From an uncultured Clostridium sp. (GTDB lineage: Bacteria; Bacillota; Clostridia; UBA1212; UBA1255), in assembly GCA_900543695.1 (NCBI GenBank), contig UQSG01000016.1, forward strand, positions 1-60,001: DNA of 60,001 nucleotides, written 5' to 3'. Shown here piece by piece: positions 1 through 8,569 of the stretch. Made by a program: the position numbers and the translations under genes. The notes beneath the pieces are model-generated. The model was not told the origin of the DNA and ran no database searches. It saw only the letters and a list, made by a program, of their open reading frames with translations. Each line of letters opens with the position of its first letter. Position 1 is the stretch's first letter.

Positions 1-134
1 ACCTTGCAGAACGGGACGTTCCCCTGAATGTGCTTGCAGCCGATGCCGATGCGGACGGAGCCGTTACCGGTAAGGATGCTGCGCTGCTTTTGCAGTACCT
101 TGCAGAATGGGACGTTGTGCTCGGAACGGACTGA
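1..134 (+). CDS. C-terminal end of a dockerin-like protein (5' truncated by the window)
   Basis: The open frame enters from the left edge (first full codon at base 3) and ends at TGA 132-134. The visible 43 residues contain a calcium-loop pattern (ADADADGAVTGKDAALL) followed by LLQYLAEWDV, which is the layout of a type I dockerin repeat: Asp-rich loop, then a helix. The helix-end motif LAE-x-DV occurs twice (residues 1-5 and 33-37), as expected for two half-repeats. Dockerins dock enzymes or adhesins onto cohesin modules outside the cell. The catalytic or binding part lies outside the window, so its activity is unknown. No cohesin gene is visible here. Confidence 0.7.
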   Translation, partial: LAERDVPLNVLAADADADGAVTGKDAALLLQYLAEWDVVLGTD

Positions 135-163
135 TTTGCTTTTTTTCGGAAACCGTGTTAAGT

Positions 164-169
164 TATAAT
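164..169 (+). promoter_or_regulatory. Possible -10 box upstream of the nitroreductase gene
   Basis: A perfect TATAAT lies 26 bases before the start codon at 196. The T-rich stretch upstream offers only weak -35 matches (TTGCTT at 137 is 21 bases away), so this is a tentative sigma-A promoter. Confidence 0.35.
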
Positions 170-195
170 CAAGCTTGCAAGGAGGAAACGGTATT

Positions 196-720
196 ATGGA
201 TGCAATTGAAAATCTGATGACGCGAAGAAGCGTCCGGCGATTTACGGACAGGAGGATCTCTCTGGAAGATCTTGAAACCATCACGAACGCGGCGCGCATG
301 GCGCCCTCGGGAATGAACCGGCAGCTTTGGAAATTTACAGTACTTAAAAACAAAGAACTCATGACGGAGCTGGCGCACCGGATTTCCGACTCTCTGGGAA
401 GAGATTATCAATATAATTTTTATGGGCCGGACGCATTGATCCTGGCCTCGAATGCAAAAGACAATCCACACGGGCAGGCGGACTGCGCCTGCGCGCTGGA
501 AAATATTTTTCTGGCGGCGCATGCGCTTGGAATTGGCTCCGTCTGGATCAACCAGCTGAACGGGATCTGCGACGAACCGGCGGTCCGCGCAGTGCTTACC
601 AAGCTGAAGATTCCCGAAAATCACATTGTATGGGGAATGGCGGCACTTGGCTACGCAGAAGAAAAACCGGCAGCGGCGGACAAAAAACCGGCGGCGGAAA
701 CGGTAGGCTGGATTCTGTAG
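196..720 (+). CDS. Nitroreductase family protein (FMN-dependent)
   Basis: This 174-residue protein has the compact nitroreductase fold signature: an N-terminal RRSVRRF motif that contacts the FMN phosphate, an early MAPSGMNRQLWKF segment, and a C-terminal glycine-rich ALGYAEEKP segment. Family members transfer electrons from NAD(P)H through FMN to nitro compounds, quinones or flavins in the cytoplasm; the natural substrate cannot be read from sequence. The start is ATG 196 because AAGGAGGA sits just upstream (about 179-186); the upstream in-frame TTG at 175 overlaps that site. The gene is followed closely by an SDR gene on the same strand, suggesting cotranscription. Confidence 0.85.
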   Translation: MDAIENLMTRRSVRRFTDRRISLEDLETITNAARMAPSGMNRQLWKFTVLKNKELMTELAHRISDSLGRDYQYNFYGPDALILASNAKDNPHGQADCACALENIFLAAHALGIGSVWINQLNGICDEPAVRAVLTKLKIPENHIVWGMAALGYAEEKPAAADKKPAAETVGWIL

Positions 721-760
721 GCTTTCGCCGGACGCAAACTTATTTAGGAGGATAAGCAGT

Positions 761-1567
761 ATGAGTGATGAACGCAGCATGAGAGTGGATTACAGAGGCA
801 GGACGGTTGTAATAACGGGCGCGTCGGGAGCCATCGGCAGCGCAATGGCAGAGGCCTTCGCCGCAAACGGCGCCAACGTGGCGATCGGATGCAGAAATCT
901 GGGAAAAGGCCGGGAGCTTGCAGAACGAATCCGGAAAGCCGGAGGGACGGCCGAGGTATTTTCCATGGAAGTAACCGATCCGGCCGGCTTGAAAACGGCG
1001 GCGGCCGAAATCGAGGCGAAATTCGGCGCGATCCATGTGCTGATTAATAACGCCGGCGTTAACGTCGGACCGGAGGATCGGAAACCGATTCATGAATTCA
1101 GTGACGAAAAATGGTCCTGGATCGTAGAGGTGGATCTGGACGGAACCTACCGCTGCTCTAAGATTTTTATACCGTATCTGATCAAGGCAGGCGGCGGAAA
1201 TATTATCAATATCAGTTCTGTTGTCGGAATCGTTCCATTCCGGAATCAGTGCGCATTTACGGCGGCAAAGGCAGGCGTTATCAATTTTTCAAAAGCGATG
1301 GCTCTGGAGCTCGCGCCGGTGGGAATCCGCGTCAACGTGATTGCGCCGGGCTCTATTTTGTTTGAGGGAACGAAGGCATTGTTTTATGAAGATAAAGAAC
1401 GTGCTGAAGCGATGCTTTCCCACATCCCCCAGCACAGACCGGGAGCGCCGGCCGATATTGCGAATGCTGCGCTGTATGTGGGCTCTGACAAAGACGCATC
1501 CTATCTTACGGGAGCCGTGCTTACAGTAGACGGCGGCTGGACGTGCGGCTACGCGAGGGATTTTTGA
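761..1567 (+). CDS. Short-chain dehydrogenase/reductase (SDR) with Tyr-to-Phe at the usual catalytic position
   Basis: A 268-residue classical SDR: the Rossmann nucleotide motif TGASGAIGSA near residue 20, the NNAG motif near 95, the ISS serine region near 150, and a C-terminal LTGAVLTVDGGW segment. The overall pattern resembles gluconate/3-oxoacyl-ACP type SDRs. In the active-site YxxxK position the sequence reads FTAAK (codons ttt acg gcg gca aag, about 1256-1270), so the catalytic tyrosine is phenylalanine while the lysine remains. This predicts altered or lost oxidoreductase activity, or use of another residue. A good AGGAGG site precedes ATG 761. The gene lies between the nitroreductase and a metallo-hydrolase, two bases from the latter. 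Confidence 0.85.
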   Translation: MSDERSMRVDYRGRTVVITGASGAIGSAMAEAFAANGANVAIGCRNLGKGRELAERIRKAGGTAEVFSMEVTDPAGLKTAAAEIEAKFGAIHVLINNAGVNVGPEDRKPIHEFSDEKWSWIVEVDLDGTYRCSKIFIPYLIKAGGGNIINISSVVGIVPFRNQCAFTAAKAGVINFSKAMALELAPVGIRVNVIAPGSILFEGTKALFYEDKERAEAMLSHIPQHRPGAPADIANAALYVGSDKDASYLTGAVLTVDGGWTCGYARDF

Positions 1568-1569
1568 GT

Positions 1570-2343
1570 ATGAAAGAATTTGCGGAATTTATCAAAAGGG
1601 ACATACCGGAGAGGGGCTTTGTACATTTCTATTTTATGGGCCAGGCGGGCTTTATCCTGCAGGACTCCGACGGGTTTCTGCTGGCGTATGATCTTTATCT
1701 TTCCGACTGCTGCGAGCGGGAGTTTGGGTTCAAGCGCCTGATGCCGCATCTGCTCGGAGCCGATGAGCTTGCTTTCGATGCGGTGCTGTGCAGCCATGGC
1801 CATTACGATCATCTGGACATCGATTCGGCCGAAGCCTTTCTGGCAGGCCCCAGAACGCAGATGTATGTGACGCAGTGCGGCCTGGAGGAACTCCGCAAGC
1901 GCTCTCTGATCTCAGATCGCGTTCATCTGATCCGAACAGGGGATCATCTCGCGCTTGGACATTGCATTACCTGCGATTTTGTATACTGCGACCATGGGGA
2001 CGAAGCGCCGTATGCCGTCGGAACGCTGTTTACCGTGGGGAAAAAGCGCATTTATGCAGTCGGCGATTCCGCATACCGAGACGCGCTGATTCATGAAAAA
2101 ACGATAGGCGCGGATCTTGTAATTCTGCCAATCAACGGCGCGTTTGGAAATCTGAATGAAACAGAGGCAGCCTTCCTGGCCAAAAATCTGCAGGCGGGAA
2201 CTGTAATTCCCAGTCATTTCTGGAATTTTGCAGAGCACGGCGGGAATCCGCGCGTATTTCAGCAGGAGGCAGAAAAGCTGGGCGTCAATTACCTGCTGCT
2301 GCGTCAGGGAGAATGCCTGAAAATTGATACGGAGAAGCTGTAA
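1570..2343 (+). CDS. Metallo-beta-lactamase-fold hydrolase, UlaG-like
   Basis: The 257-residue protein carries the metal-binding HxHxDH motif as HGHYDH within CSHGHYDHLDID (near residue 75), a second His in the YCDHGDEAPY segment, a YAVGDSAY Asp motif and a PSHFWNF His near residue 215. This is the pattern of UlaG-type (L-ascorbate-6-phosphate lactonase) metallo-hydrolases, a cytoplasmic branch of the superfamily; the true substrate is not known. The start is ATG 1570, two bases after the SDR stop; an upstream in-frame GTG lies inside the SDR gene. The tight spacing suggests the SDR and this enzyme act in one pathway, possibly on a sugar acid or lactone (inference). Confidence 0.8.
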   Translation: MKEFAEFIKRDIPERGFVHFYFMGQAGFILQDSDGFLLAYDLYLSDCCEREFGFKRLMPHLLGADELAFDAVLCSHGHYDHLDIDSAEAFLAGPRTQMYVTQCGLEELRKRSLISDRVHLIRTGDHLALGHCITCDFVYCDHGDEAPYAVGTLFTVGKKRIYAVGDSAYRDALIHEKTIGADLVILPINGAFGNLNETEAAFLAKNLQAGTVIPSHFWNFAEHGGNPRVFQQEAEKLGVNYLLLRQGECLKIDTEKL

Positions 2344-3200
2344 TGAAAACAAAGCAAAACGTATGGTCCGATAAAAAAAAGACAATTCTTCTGTGTATTG
2401 TGATCGTCATGATCCTGGTGCTGGCTGTTTCGTTCGTCAGCTTTTTTAAAGCTGATATCATTGACGAAGAAGAAGAGCAGGCGCCGTACGATTCCATGTA
2501 TAATGCGTCGCGATATTTCTTCCGGGTTTTTTATCCGGATGATTGGGATGTCAGTGCTGATCCGTACGGCTTTCTGATGAATGAAGAAGGTCTTGTTCTG
2601 GAGCTTTTTCCTCTGAAGAAAATTTCCGCTTCTTCCTCTCCAGCCACAACGGCCAGCCCGACGCCTGCGTCGGGAACGCCCACTGCTTCCGCAACGGTAG
2701 ATCCCAGAGCCGGAATGGAACGCAATCCGGAGCTTACAATGTCTTTTTATTATAAAGAATATGATGCGCTGTACGAATATATCGAAACGCTGCTCCCAGC
2801 ATCTCCGGAGGCGCAGACCGCGACGCCGACGCCTGCAGCAACGCCGTCCGCAGAGGCCGCAGGAAGCCCGGCTTCTGGATCGCCGGAGCAGAAAGAGCCC
2901 CCGATGGATTTAGAAATCATTGCGGACTATGTTTTTGAAGAATTTCAAAAGGCTCATGAACCAGAGGGATACGGATATTCTGCGAAGAAGGGATATAACG
3001 CGGAAACGATCGAATTTGTCGTTCTGCCATACAGTTATATTCAGGATGGCGTCACAATGTCTGGAGAGCTGTATGTAGCGGCGCGCGCCATGGCATATTA
3101 TGTGATACAGGTGGAGGGAACGGAGGCTTCCTTCCGGCAGTACAGCAGCGCAGTTCAGAATATATTATATCATATGGTATTTTCCGTTTTCGAGTATTAA
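2343..3200 (+). CDS. Membrane-anchored extracytoplasmic protein with Pro/Thr-rich linkers
   Basis: I do not recognise a family. The 285-residue protein starts with a basic stretch and one transmembrane helix (about residues 13-36), then an acidic segment, placing the rest outside the membrane. Two low-complexity linkers rich in T, P, A and S (about residues 98-120 and 155-182) separate folded segments. The segment after the anchor (RYFFRVFYPDDWDV) and the C-terminus look like a PsbP-like or lipoprotein-associated beta/alpha fold, but this is only a resemblance. The ATG at 2343 overlaps the last base of the upstream TAA, so it is translationally coupled to the hydrolase gene. The next gene encodes a lipoprotein, suggesting joint function at the cell envelope. 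Confidence 0.65.
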   Translation: MKTKQNVWSDKKKTILLCIVIVMILVLAVSFVSFFKADIIDEEEEQAPYDSMYNASRYFFRVFYPDDWDVSADPYGFLMNEEGLVLELFPLKKISASSSPATTASPTPASGTPTASATVDPRAGMERNPELTMSFYYKEYDALYEYIETLLPASPEAQTATPTPAATPSAEAAGSPASGSPEQKEPPMDLEIIADYVFEEFQKAHEPEGYGYSAKKGYNAETIEFVVLPYSYIQDGVTMSGELYVAARAMAYYVIQVEGTEASFRQYSSAVQNILYHMVFSVFEY

Positions 3201-3221
3201 ATCCGAAAGGGAGGGAGCGCA

Positions 3222-4931
3222 ATGAAAAAAAACACAGCTTGTAAATTTCCTGTATTTGCCGCCGCGCTGCTGTCAGCACTTTTGCTTTTTTCCGCGTGCG
3301 CAGAGGAAAAAACTGAAGCGCCGCAGGAAAGCGGCCAGGTAGTCGCCGGATTAACTTCGCCGCTTCCTTCTCCGGCAGCTAAGGGAGCGCATTATGAGGA
3401 AAACATGGAGCTGTTCGGGGATACTCTGAACAATATCTATACATATGAGTGCGTTTATTTTTATTACAAGACGGGGGACCGCGAAGCGGCATACCGCGAT
3501 ACGGTTCTCATGAAAACAAAGCTGTTTTACGCAATTGAGAAGGATTACTATCTTAACGAGGAGGAGAAAGCTGAAATTGCTGCAAACGCAGAGAGCTATC
3601 TGAAAATGCAGTATGACGAGCTTGGCCGCGACGAGGCGTATACGCCTGATTCAGCGGCGCAGGAGCTTTTTGGAATTTCCTTTGAACAATATAAAATGCT
3701 GCGCATGTGCGAGTCCTTGACGGAAAAATGCTTTGCCGACCTGCTTCAGAAAACGCTGCAGGATGGGAATCTTGACGAAAACGAAATCAAAAACTATTAT
3801 GAATCCAACAAAGAGGCATACGATTTCGTCATTCTTCGATATATTTCTTATCAGCTGGATCCGGGCGGCGGCAACGCCGGGAACCAGAGCGTTGTCGCTG
3901 AGGCGGAGGCGCTGTGCAGTCGGCTGAATACGATCGAGGATCTGCTTGCCGTAGCAGGCGGAGAATCCGATCGGCAGAGCGAGGGAGATTCCAGCGGGCA
4001 GGTCACGGTATATCTAAATGATTCGGACAATCTTTTTTATGAATTCATCCATGATACGGGAACCTCCGCAGGGGCTAAAACCGTCGTATACGATACGGAT
4101 CATGTATATGTTGCGATGTGTGAGGAATATTTTACCTGGGAAACGAGCAGTGTGGTCGCAGAGTCCGTGAAGGAGGATTACGCCGAGGCCGCAGTCGAAG
4201 CGGAAATGACGAAAAATATAATCAATTACGAAGAACCGGAGGATTGGTACAAAATGTCTGGACTGGAAGAAATTAAGATCGCAAAAAGCAGAGATGACTA
4301 TACAGCCGTGGTATCAAATTTGAAAATTGCGGAAGAAGCAGCAACGCTGTTTTTAACCATACAGGATCCCGGAGATACGACGACATGCCGGTTTTATGCA
4401 TATATAAAAAAAGACGGCGAGTGGAAGGAGGAATTTAAAGTTGCCGGATACGTGGGACGAAGCGGAATCGCAGATGCGGCAAATCGTGTTGAGGGCGACG
4501 GGACTTCTCCGGCCGGCGTATATTCTTTTGGCATGCTGTTTGGAATCCAGGACGATCCCGGAGGACTTCAGCGGGAGTATAAGAAAGTCGACGAGGACGA
4601 TTACTGGGACGGGGACAGAAATTCGGATACGTACAATCAGCATGTCAGAGGCAGCGAAATGCCGGACAGCTGGAACGCCGCCGCATCCGAGCATCTTATA
4701 GATTATAAATATTCTTATAATTATGCCGCTATGGTGAACTACAATGTAAATCCCACAATAAAGGGAAAAGGCTCCGCAATTTTTCTGCATTGTACCCATC
4801 CCGGCTCTCTTTATTCAGCCGGCTGCATTTCAATTCCGGAAAGTAAAATGATTCGGGCGCTGCGGCTGATCGATGATCAGGCATACATCGTGCTCGTGCG
4901 GAGTGCGGAGGATTTGCTTGCTTATTGCTGA
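3222..4931 (+). CDS. Lipoprotein: PpiC/SurA-like N-terminal region plus L,D-transpeptidase-like (YkuD-type) C-terminal domain
   Basis: A 569-residue exported protein. The N-terminus has a lipoprotein signal with hydrophobic core and FSAC before the lipidated cysteine (about residue 26). Residues about 60-330 are helical and include an NEIKNYYESNKEAYDFV segment typical of parvulin/SurA-type foldases. The C-terminal region carries an L,D-transpeptidase-like core with IFLHCTHPG, then SAGCI, giving His523/His526 and Cys535 as candidate catalytic residues; this resembles the COG3786-like branch in which a trailing SxGC motif follows the histidine. L,D-transpeptidases make 3-3 peptidoglycan crosslinks or attach proteins to the wall. 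A good GGGAGG site precedes ATG 3222. The fusion of a foldase-like part with this domain is unusual. Confidence 0.7.
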   Translation: MKKNTACKFPVFAAALLSALLLFSACAEEKTEAPQESGQVVAGLTSPLPSPAAKGAHYEENMELFGDTLNNIYTYECVYFYYKTGDREAAYRDTVLMKTKLFYAIEKDYYLNEEEKAEIAANAESYLKMQYDELGRDEAYTPDSAAQELFGISFEQYKMLRMCESLTEKCFADLLQKTLQDGNLDENEIKNYYESNKEAYDFVILRYISYQLDPGGGNAGNQSVVAEAEALCSRLNTIEDLLAVAGGESDRQSEGDSSGQVTVYLNDSDNLFYEFIHDTGTSAGAKTVVYDTDHVYVAMCEEYFTWETSSVVAESVKEDYAEAAVEAEMTKNIINYEEPEDWYKMSGLEEIKIAKSRDDYTAVVSNLKIAEEAATLFLTIQDPGDTTTCRFYAYIKKDGEWKEEFKVAGYVGRSGIADAANRVEGDGTSPAGVYSFGMLFGIQDDPGGLQREYKKVDEDDYWDGDRNSDTYNQHVRGSEMPDSWNAAASEHLIDYKYSYNYAAMVNYNVNPTIKGKGSAIFLHCTHPGSLYSAGCISIPESKMIRALRLIDDQAYIVLVRSAEDLLAYC

Positions 4932-4966
4932 CAGAAATAAAAAGGATTTTTTTGTTTTGCGTCGTA

Positions 4967-5001
4967 TAATACAGCGGAGACAAAAGGTCGCCGCTGTATT
5001 A
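4967..5001 (+). repeat. Perfect 11-bp inverted repeat between the lipoprotein gene and dnaG
   Basis: TAATACAGCGG (4967-4977) pairs with CCGCTGTATTA (4991-5001) around a 13-base loop. The left arm overlaps a TATAAT at 4965-4970. No long T-run follows on the plus strand, so it is a poor intrinsic terminator; it may be an operator or 5' hairpin upstream of dnaG. No convincing -35 box was found at the matching distance. Confidence 0.5.
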
Positions 5002-5027
5002 CTTATTTCAGGAAAGGTGCGCAGGGC

Positions 5028-6878
5028 ATGATTTCGCAGCAGCAAATCGACGAAATTATTGAAAAAAACGATATCGGCGAAGTAATCGGCGAGTATGTGA
5101 AGCTCGAACGAAAAGGCAGCGGCTACAGCGGGCTGTGCCCGTTTCACAATGAAAAAACACCGTCTTTCTCCGTGCATGAGGGCAAGCAGATTTTTAAATG
5201 CTTTGGGTGCGGCAAAGGCGGCAACGTAGTAAATTTCATCATGCTGGCCGAGAATCTTAATTATCCGGAGGCGCTTGAATTCCTGGCGAAACGGGCCGGG
5301 ATTCGTCTGGAGCGCGCTGTCAGCCGGGATCAGGAAGAGAGGAGCCGGCTCCGGAACGACATTTATTCCGTTAACCGCGTTGCGGCAAGATTTTTTTACG
5401 AGACGCTGAAGCACGCTCCGCCCGCCCAGAAATATCTGTACGACCGGGGCCTTCGGGCGGAGACGGTCAAGCAGTTCGGTCTGGGCTTTGCACCCGACAG
5501 CTGGGATGCGCTATACCGGCATTTTACGCAAAGCGGCGCCGCGCCCGATCCTGCGCTTCTGGAAAAAGCCGGGCTGATTACGGCGCGAAAGGACGGCTCA
5601 GGATATTATGACAAATTCCGGAACAGGATCATGTTTCCCATACTCGATGTTTCGGGAAATGTTATCGCGTTTGGGGGGCGCGTTCTGGACGATTCGCTTC
5701 CGAAATATCTGAACTCGCCCGAAACCCCCGCCTACAGCAAGGGCAGCCATCTGTACGGGCTGAATCTGGCCAAAAGGTCTCAGTCTGAGCGTGTTCTTAT
5801 CGTAGAGGGTTATATGGACTGCATTGCCCTGCATAAAGCCGGTATCTCCTGGGCCGTCGCTTCTTTGGGAACGGCGCTGACGCAGGCGCAGGCGCGGCTG
5901 CTGAAGAAATATTTTACCGAGGCGATCATTGGATATGATGCAGACGGTGCGGGACAGAAGGCAACCCTGCGGGGGCTGGATATCCTGGCGCAGGCGGGAT
6001 TTCGCGTGCGCGTTCTTTCCCTGTCCGAGGCCGATGCAGGTGTAAAAGACCCCGATGAGTTTCTGCGCAGACACAGCGCGGAAGACCTGCTGAAGGCGGT
6101 CGATGCCTCTAAATCATTAATCGAATATAAAATCCAGAAGATTTCGGAGAAATATCCGCCCTCATCCCTGGAATCAAAAGCGATGTTTCTCAGAGCTTCG
6201 ACCAAGCTCCTGGCTGGCATCAGGGGTGAAGCAGAGCGCGATTTGTACGCGGAATGGTTTTCCGGCACGTATCGGATCTCAAAGGACGCCTTGCTGGCGG
6301 AGCTTGAACGTCTCCGGCGCGGCGGCGCGTCTTCGATGGCGGAAATGCAGGAAAGCCGGCGAGTCATAAAAAATATAAAAACCAGAGAAATCGGTAATAA
6401 TACGGAGGAGGAAACCATTCATTCCGCGGAAAAATTGAAATTGGACAAGCTGGAAAAAACATTGATCCTGCTGATGAGCGACGATTCGCATACCATGGAA
6501 CGGTATTATGAAAAGGTCCGGAGCCTGCTTTATTGCGAAAGAAATAAAGTCCTTTTGGAAAAACTCAAAAATCGTTTTGACAGCGGAGGAAGGACGGGAC
6601 CGGAGGCGGTTCTTTCAGATGCGGCCGACGCGCCGGAAGCGGATGTGAGTCTCCTGACGGATCTGATCGGAAAATGGCTGCGGCCTCCGGATCCGGAAGC
6701 CGCGTGCGAGGCACTCATTCGAACGTGCGGGATCCTGAACTGCGACCGGAAAATCGCATGCATCAACGAGATGCTGGAAAATGCAGAAATAAATGAAGCT
6801 GACAGAGCCGCTCTTTTAAAAGAAACAGCGGCAATTATCGAAGAAAGGAAGAACTTTAAAAATGAGCGGCAGACATGA
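5028..6878 (+). CDS. dnaG: DNA primase
   Basis: This 616-residue protein is bacterial primase, which lays RNA primers for lagging-strand synthesis and works with the DnaB helicase. Domains in order: an N-terminal CHC2-type zinc finger (CPFH near residue 37 and CFGC near 61), the catalytic core with the Toprim motifs VEGYMD (about residue 260) and GYDADGAGQ (about 305), and a C-terminal helicase-interacting helical region. The length is normal for the family. Its start ATG 5028 follows AGGAAAGG. The 3' end overlaps the next gene, rpoD, by 17 bases, preserving the classic dnaG-rpoD arrangement of Gram-positive bacteria. Confidence 0.97.
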   Translation: MISQQQIDEIIEKNDIGEVIGEYVKLERKGSGYSGLCPFHNEKTPSFSVHEGKQIFKCFGCGKGGNVVNFIMLAENLNYPEALEFLAKRAGIRLERAVSRDQEERSRLRNDIYSVNRVAARFFYETLKHAPPAQKYLYDRGLRAETVKQFGLGFAPDSWDALYRHFTQSGAAPDPALLEKAGLITARKDGSGYYDKFRNRIMFPILDVSGNVIAFGGRVLDDSLPKYLNSPETPAYSKGSHLYGLNLAKRSQSERVLIVEGYMDCIALHKAGISWAVASLGTALTQAQARLLKKYFTEAIIGYDADGAGQKATLRGLDILAQAGFRVRVLSLSEADAGVKDPDEFLRRHSAEDLLKAVDASKSLIEYKIQKISEKYPPSSLESKAMFLRASTKLLAGIRGEAERDLYAEWFSGTYRISKDALLAELERLRRGGASSMAEMQESRRVIKNIKTREIGNNTEEETIHSAEKLKLDKLEKTLILLMSDDSHTMERYYEKVRSLLYCERNKVLLEKLKNRFDSGGRTGPEAVLSDAADAPEADVSLLTDLIGKWLRPPDPEAACEALIRTCGILNCDRKIACINEMLENAEINEADRAALLKETAAIIEERKNFKNERQT

Positions 6879-8277
6879 GACAGACGGCAAGAACGCAGCA
6901 GACGATTTCGATTTTAACGAAAAATTTACGGATGCATTTGAAGAAGAGGAGGAAGACGGTTTCGATGACGAGCTATCCGAGGATTCCGAGGAACCGGATG
7001 TTTTTGAAATAGAGGAACCGGAAAATCTGGACGGTATCGAAGAACCGCTTGACTTCGATGTGGACGTAGATGCAGTGGAGGCAATTGCGGAGGAAGAAAT
7101 CGATGAATTCAGCGAGCCGGTTCCCGCGTCCTTTGATAATCAGATCCTCCATTATGAAGACGGCGAATATAACGGAAGCAGTACGCTGCTGTCCAAGGAG
7201 GATAAAGCGCTGTTTAATGATAATCCCCTGATTATCGGACTGTTCGAACGCGGGAAAATGAAGGGCGCTTTAACGTTTGACGAAATCAATTCGGTACTGG
7301 ACGAGTCGGATCTGGAATCCGATATCATCGACAAGGTATATGAAGTCGCGGAACGCGTTGGAATTAATATCGTCGGAGATTTTGACGGCGTGCCGGAAGA
7401 AACGGGCAAGCAATACGCGGAGGACCTGGAGTCGCTGGCGGAGGGCGTCGGTCTGGAGGACCATGTGCGGATGTACCTGAAGGAAATTGGAAAGGTGCCG
7501 CTTCTGACCGCGGAAGAAGAGGTGGAGCTTGCGATCCGGATTGAAAACGGCGACGAGGCTGCAAAGGACAGGCTGAACGAGGCGAATCTGAGACTGGTCG
7601 TCAGCATTGCAAAGCGCTACGTCGGAAAGGGAATGCAGTTCCTGGATTTGATTCAGGAGGGGAATCTTGGCCTTTTGAAAGCGGTAGAGAAATTTGATTA
7701 CCGGAAAGGCTATAAATTCAGTACTTATGCTACTTGGTGGATCCGTCAGGCAATCACGCGCGCCATTGCGGACCAGGCGCGTACCATTCGGATTCCTGTG
7801 CATATGGTGGAGACCATTCATAAGCTCGGACGTGTTTCGAGGCAGCTCTCTCAGGAGCTGGGGAAGGATCCGACGCCGGAGCAGATTGCGCAGGAAATGA
7901 ATATGCCGGTTGATAAGGTACGCGAGATTATGAAAATTTCACAGGATCCCGTATCGCTGGAAACGCCGGTCGGAGAAGAAGAGGACAGCCATATCGGTGA
8001 TTTTATACCAGACGAGGATGCGCCGGCGCCTTCAGAAAGTGCTGCGGCGATTTTACTGCGGGAGCAGCTGATGGAGGTATTGGAGACGCTGACGCCCCGG
8101 GAGCAGAAAGTATTGAAGCTTCGCTTCGGCCTTGACGACGGCTGCCAGAGAACACTGGAAGAGGTCGGAAGAGAATTTCACGTCACCAGAGAGCGCATTC
8201 GTCAGATCGAAGCAAAGGCGCTTCGTAAATTACGGCATCCGAGCCGCAGTAAAAAGCTTAAGGATTATATTGACTGA
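6862..8277 (+). CDS. rpoD: Primary RNA polymerase sigma factor (sigma-A/RpoD) with a long acidic N-terminal extension
   Basis: The 471-residue protein is the housekeeping sigma factor. Region 1.1-like sequence is at about 126-172, region 1.2 (MYLKEIGKVPLLTAEEE) near 210, region 2 with the -10 recognition block (FSTYATWWIRQAITRAI) near 290, region 3 near 325-360, and the region 4.2 helix-turn-helix (HVTRERIRQIEAKALRKL) near 440. Residues 8-90 are dominated by Asp and Glu, a tail absent from the 371-residue B. subtilis SigA. The ATG at 6862 lies inside the end of dnaG with AAAGGAAG upstream, indicating coupled expression. Confidence 0.97.
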   Translation: MSGRHETDGKNAADDFDFNEKFTDAFEEEEEDGFDDELSEDSEEPDVFEIEEPENLDGIEEPLDFDVDVDAVEAIAEEEIDEFSEPVPASFDNQILHYEDGEYNGSSTLLSKEDKALFNDNPLIIGLFERGKMKGALTFDEINSVLDESDLESDIIDKVYEVAERVGINIVGDFDGVPEETGKQYAEDLESLAEGVGLEDHVRMYLKEIGKVPLLTAEEEVELAIRIENGDEAAKDRLNEANLRLVVSIAKRYVGKGMQFLDLIQEGNLGLLKAVEKFDYRKGYKFSTYATWWIRQAITRAIADQARTIRIPVHMVETIHKLGRVSRQLSQELGKDPTPEQIAQEMNMPVDKVREIMKISQDPVSLETPVGEEEDSHIGDFIPDEDAPAPSESAAAILLREQLMEVLETLTPREQKVLKLRFGLDDGCQRTLEEVGREFHVTRERIRQIEAKALRKLRHPSRSKKLKDYID

Positions 8278-8332
8278 GAATGTATAAATATGAGGCATTC
8301 ATAAATATAATATTTCCTGGAGGCGAATAGAT

Positions 8333-8569
8333 ATGACACTGAAGGATCTCAAAACAGGCCAGTCGGGAATCGTGGAACGGCTGGAGGGCACGGGCGCGCT
8401 CAGAAGGCGGCTGATCGATATGGGAGTTACTCCCGGCACACGGATCCAGATCAAGACGATCGCTCCTCTGGGAGATCCGATCAAAGTGATTCTGCGCGGA
8501 TATGAGCTTTCTCTGCGCAGAGACGATGCGGCAAAAATTTATTTATGCGAAGACGATAAGGGACTATGA
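8333..8569 (+). CDS. feoA: Ferrous iron transport protein A
   Basis: A 78-residue SH3-like FeoA protein with the family landmarks: MTLKDL start, GTGALRRRLIDMGVTPGT, and the closing RGYELSLRRDDAAKI. FeoA is a small cytoplasmic protein that assists the FeoB iron(II) permease. A CTGGAGG site sits upstream of ATG 8333. The stop overlaps the feoB start (ATGA, 8566-8569), so the pair is translationally coupled. The 55-base gap after rpoD contains a TATAAT at 8306-8311 without a clear -35 partner, so the genes may also be read through from rpoD. Confidence 0.95.
   Translation: MTLKDLKTGQSGIVERLEGTGALRRRLIDMGVTPGTRIQIKTIAPLGDPIKVILRGYELSLRRDDAAKIYLCEDDKGL

Noticed and set aside
1..116. Direct repeat that could suggest a repeat array
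   Set aside because: The two copies of about 20 bases encode the paired half-repeats of a dockerin, not a CRISPR or tandem array.
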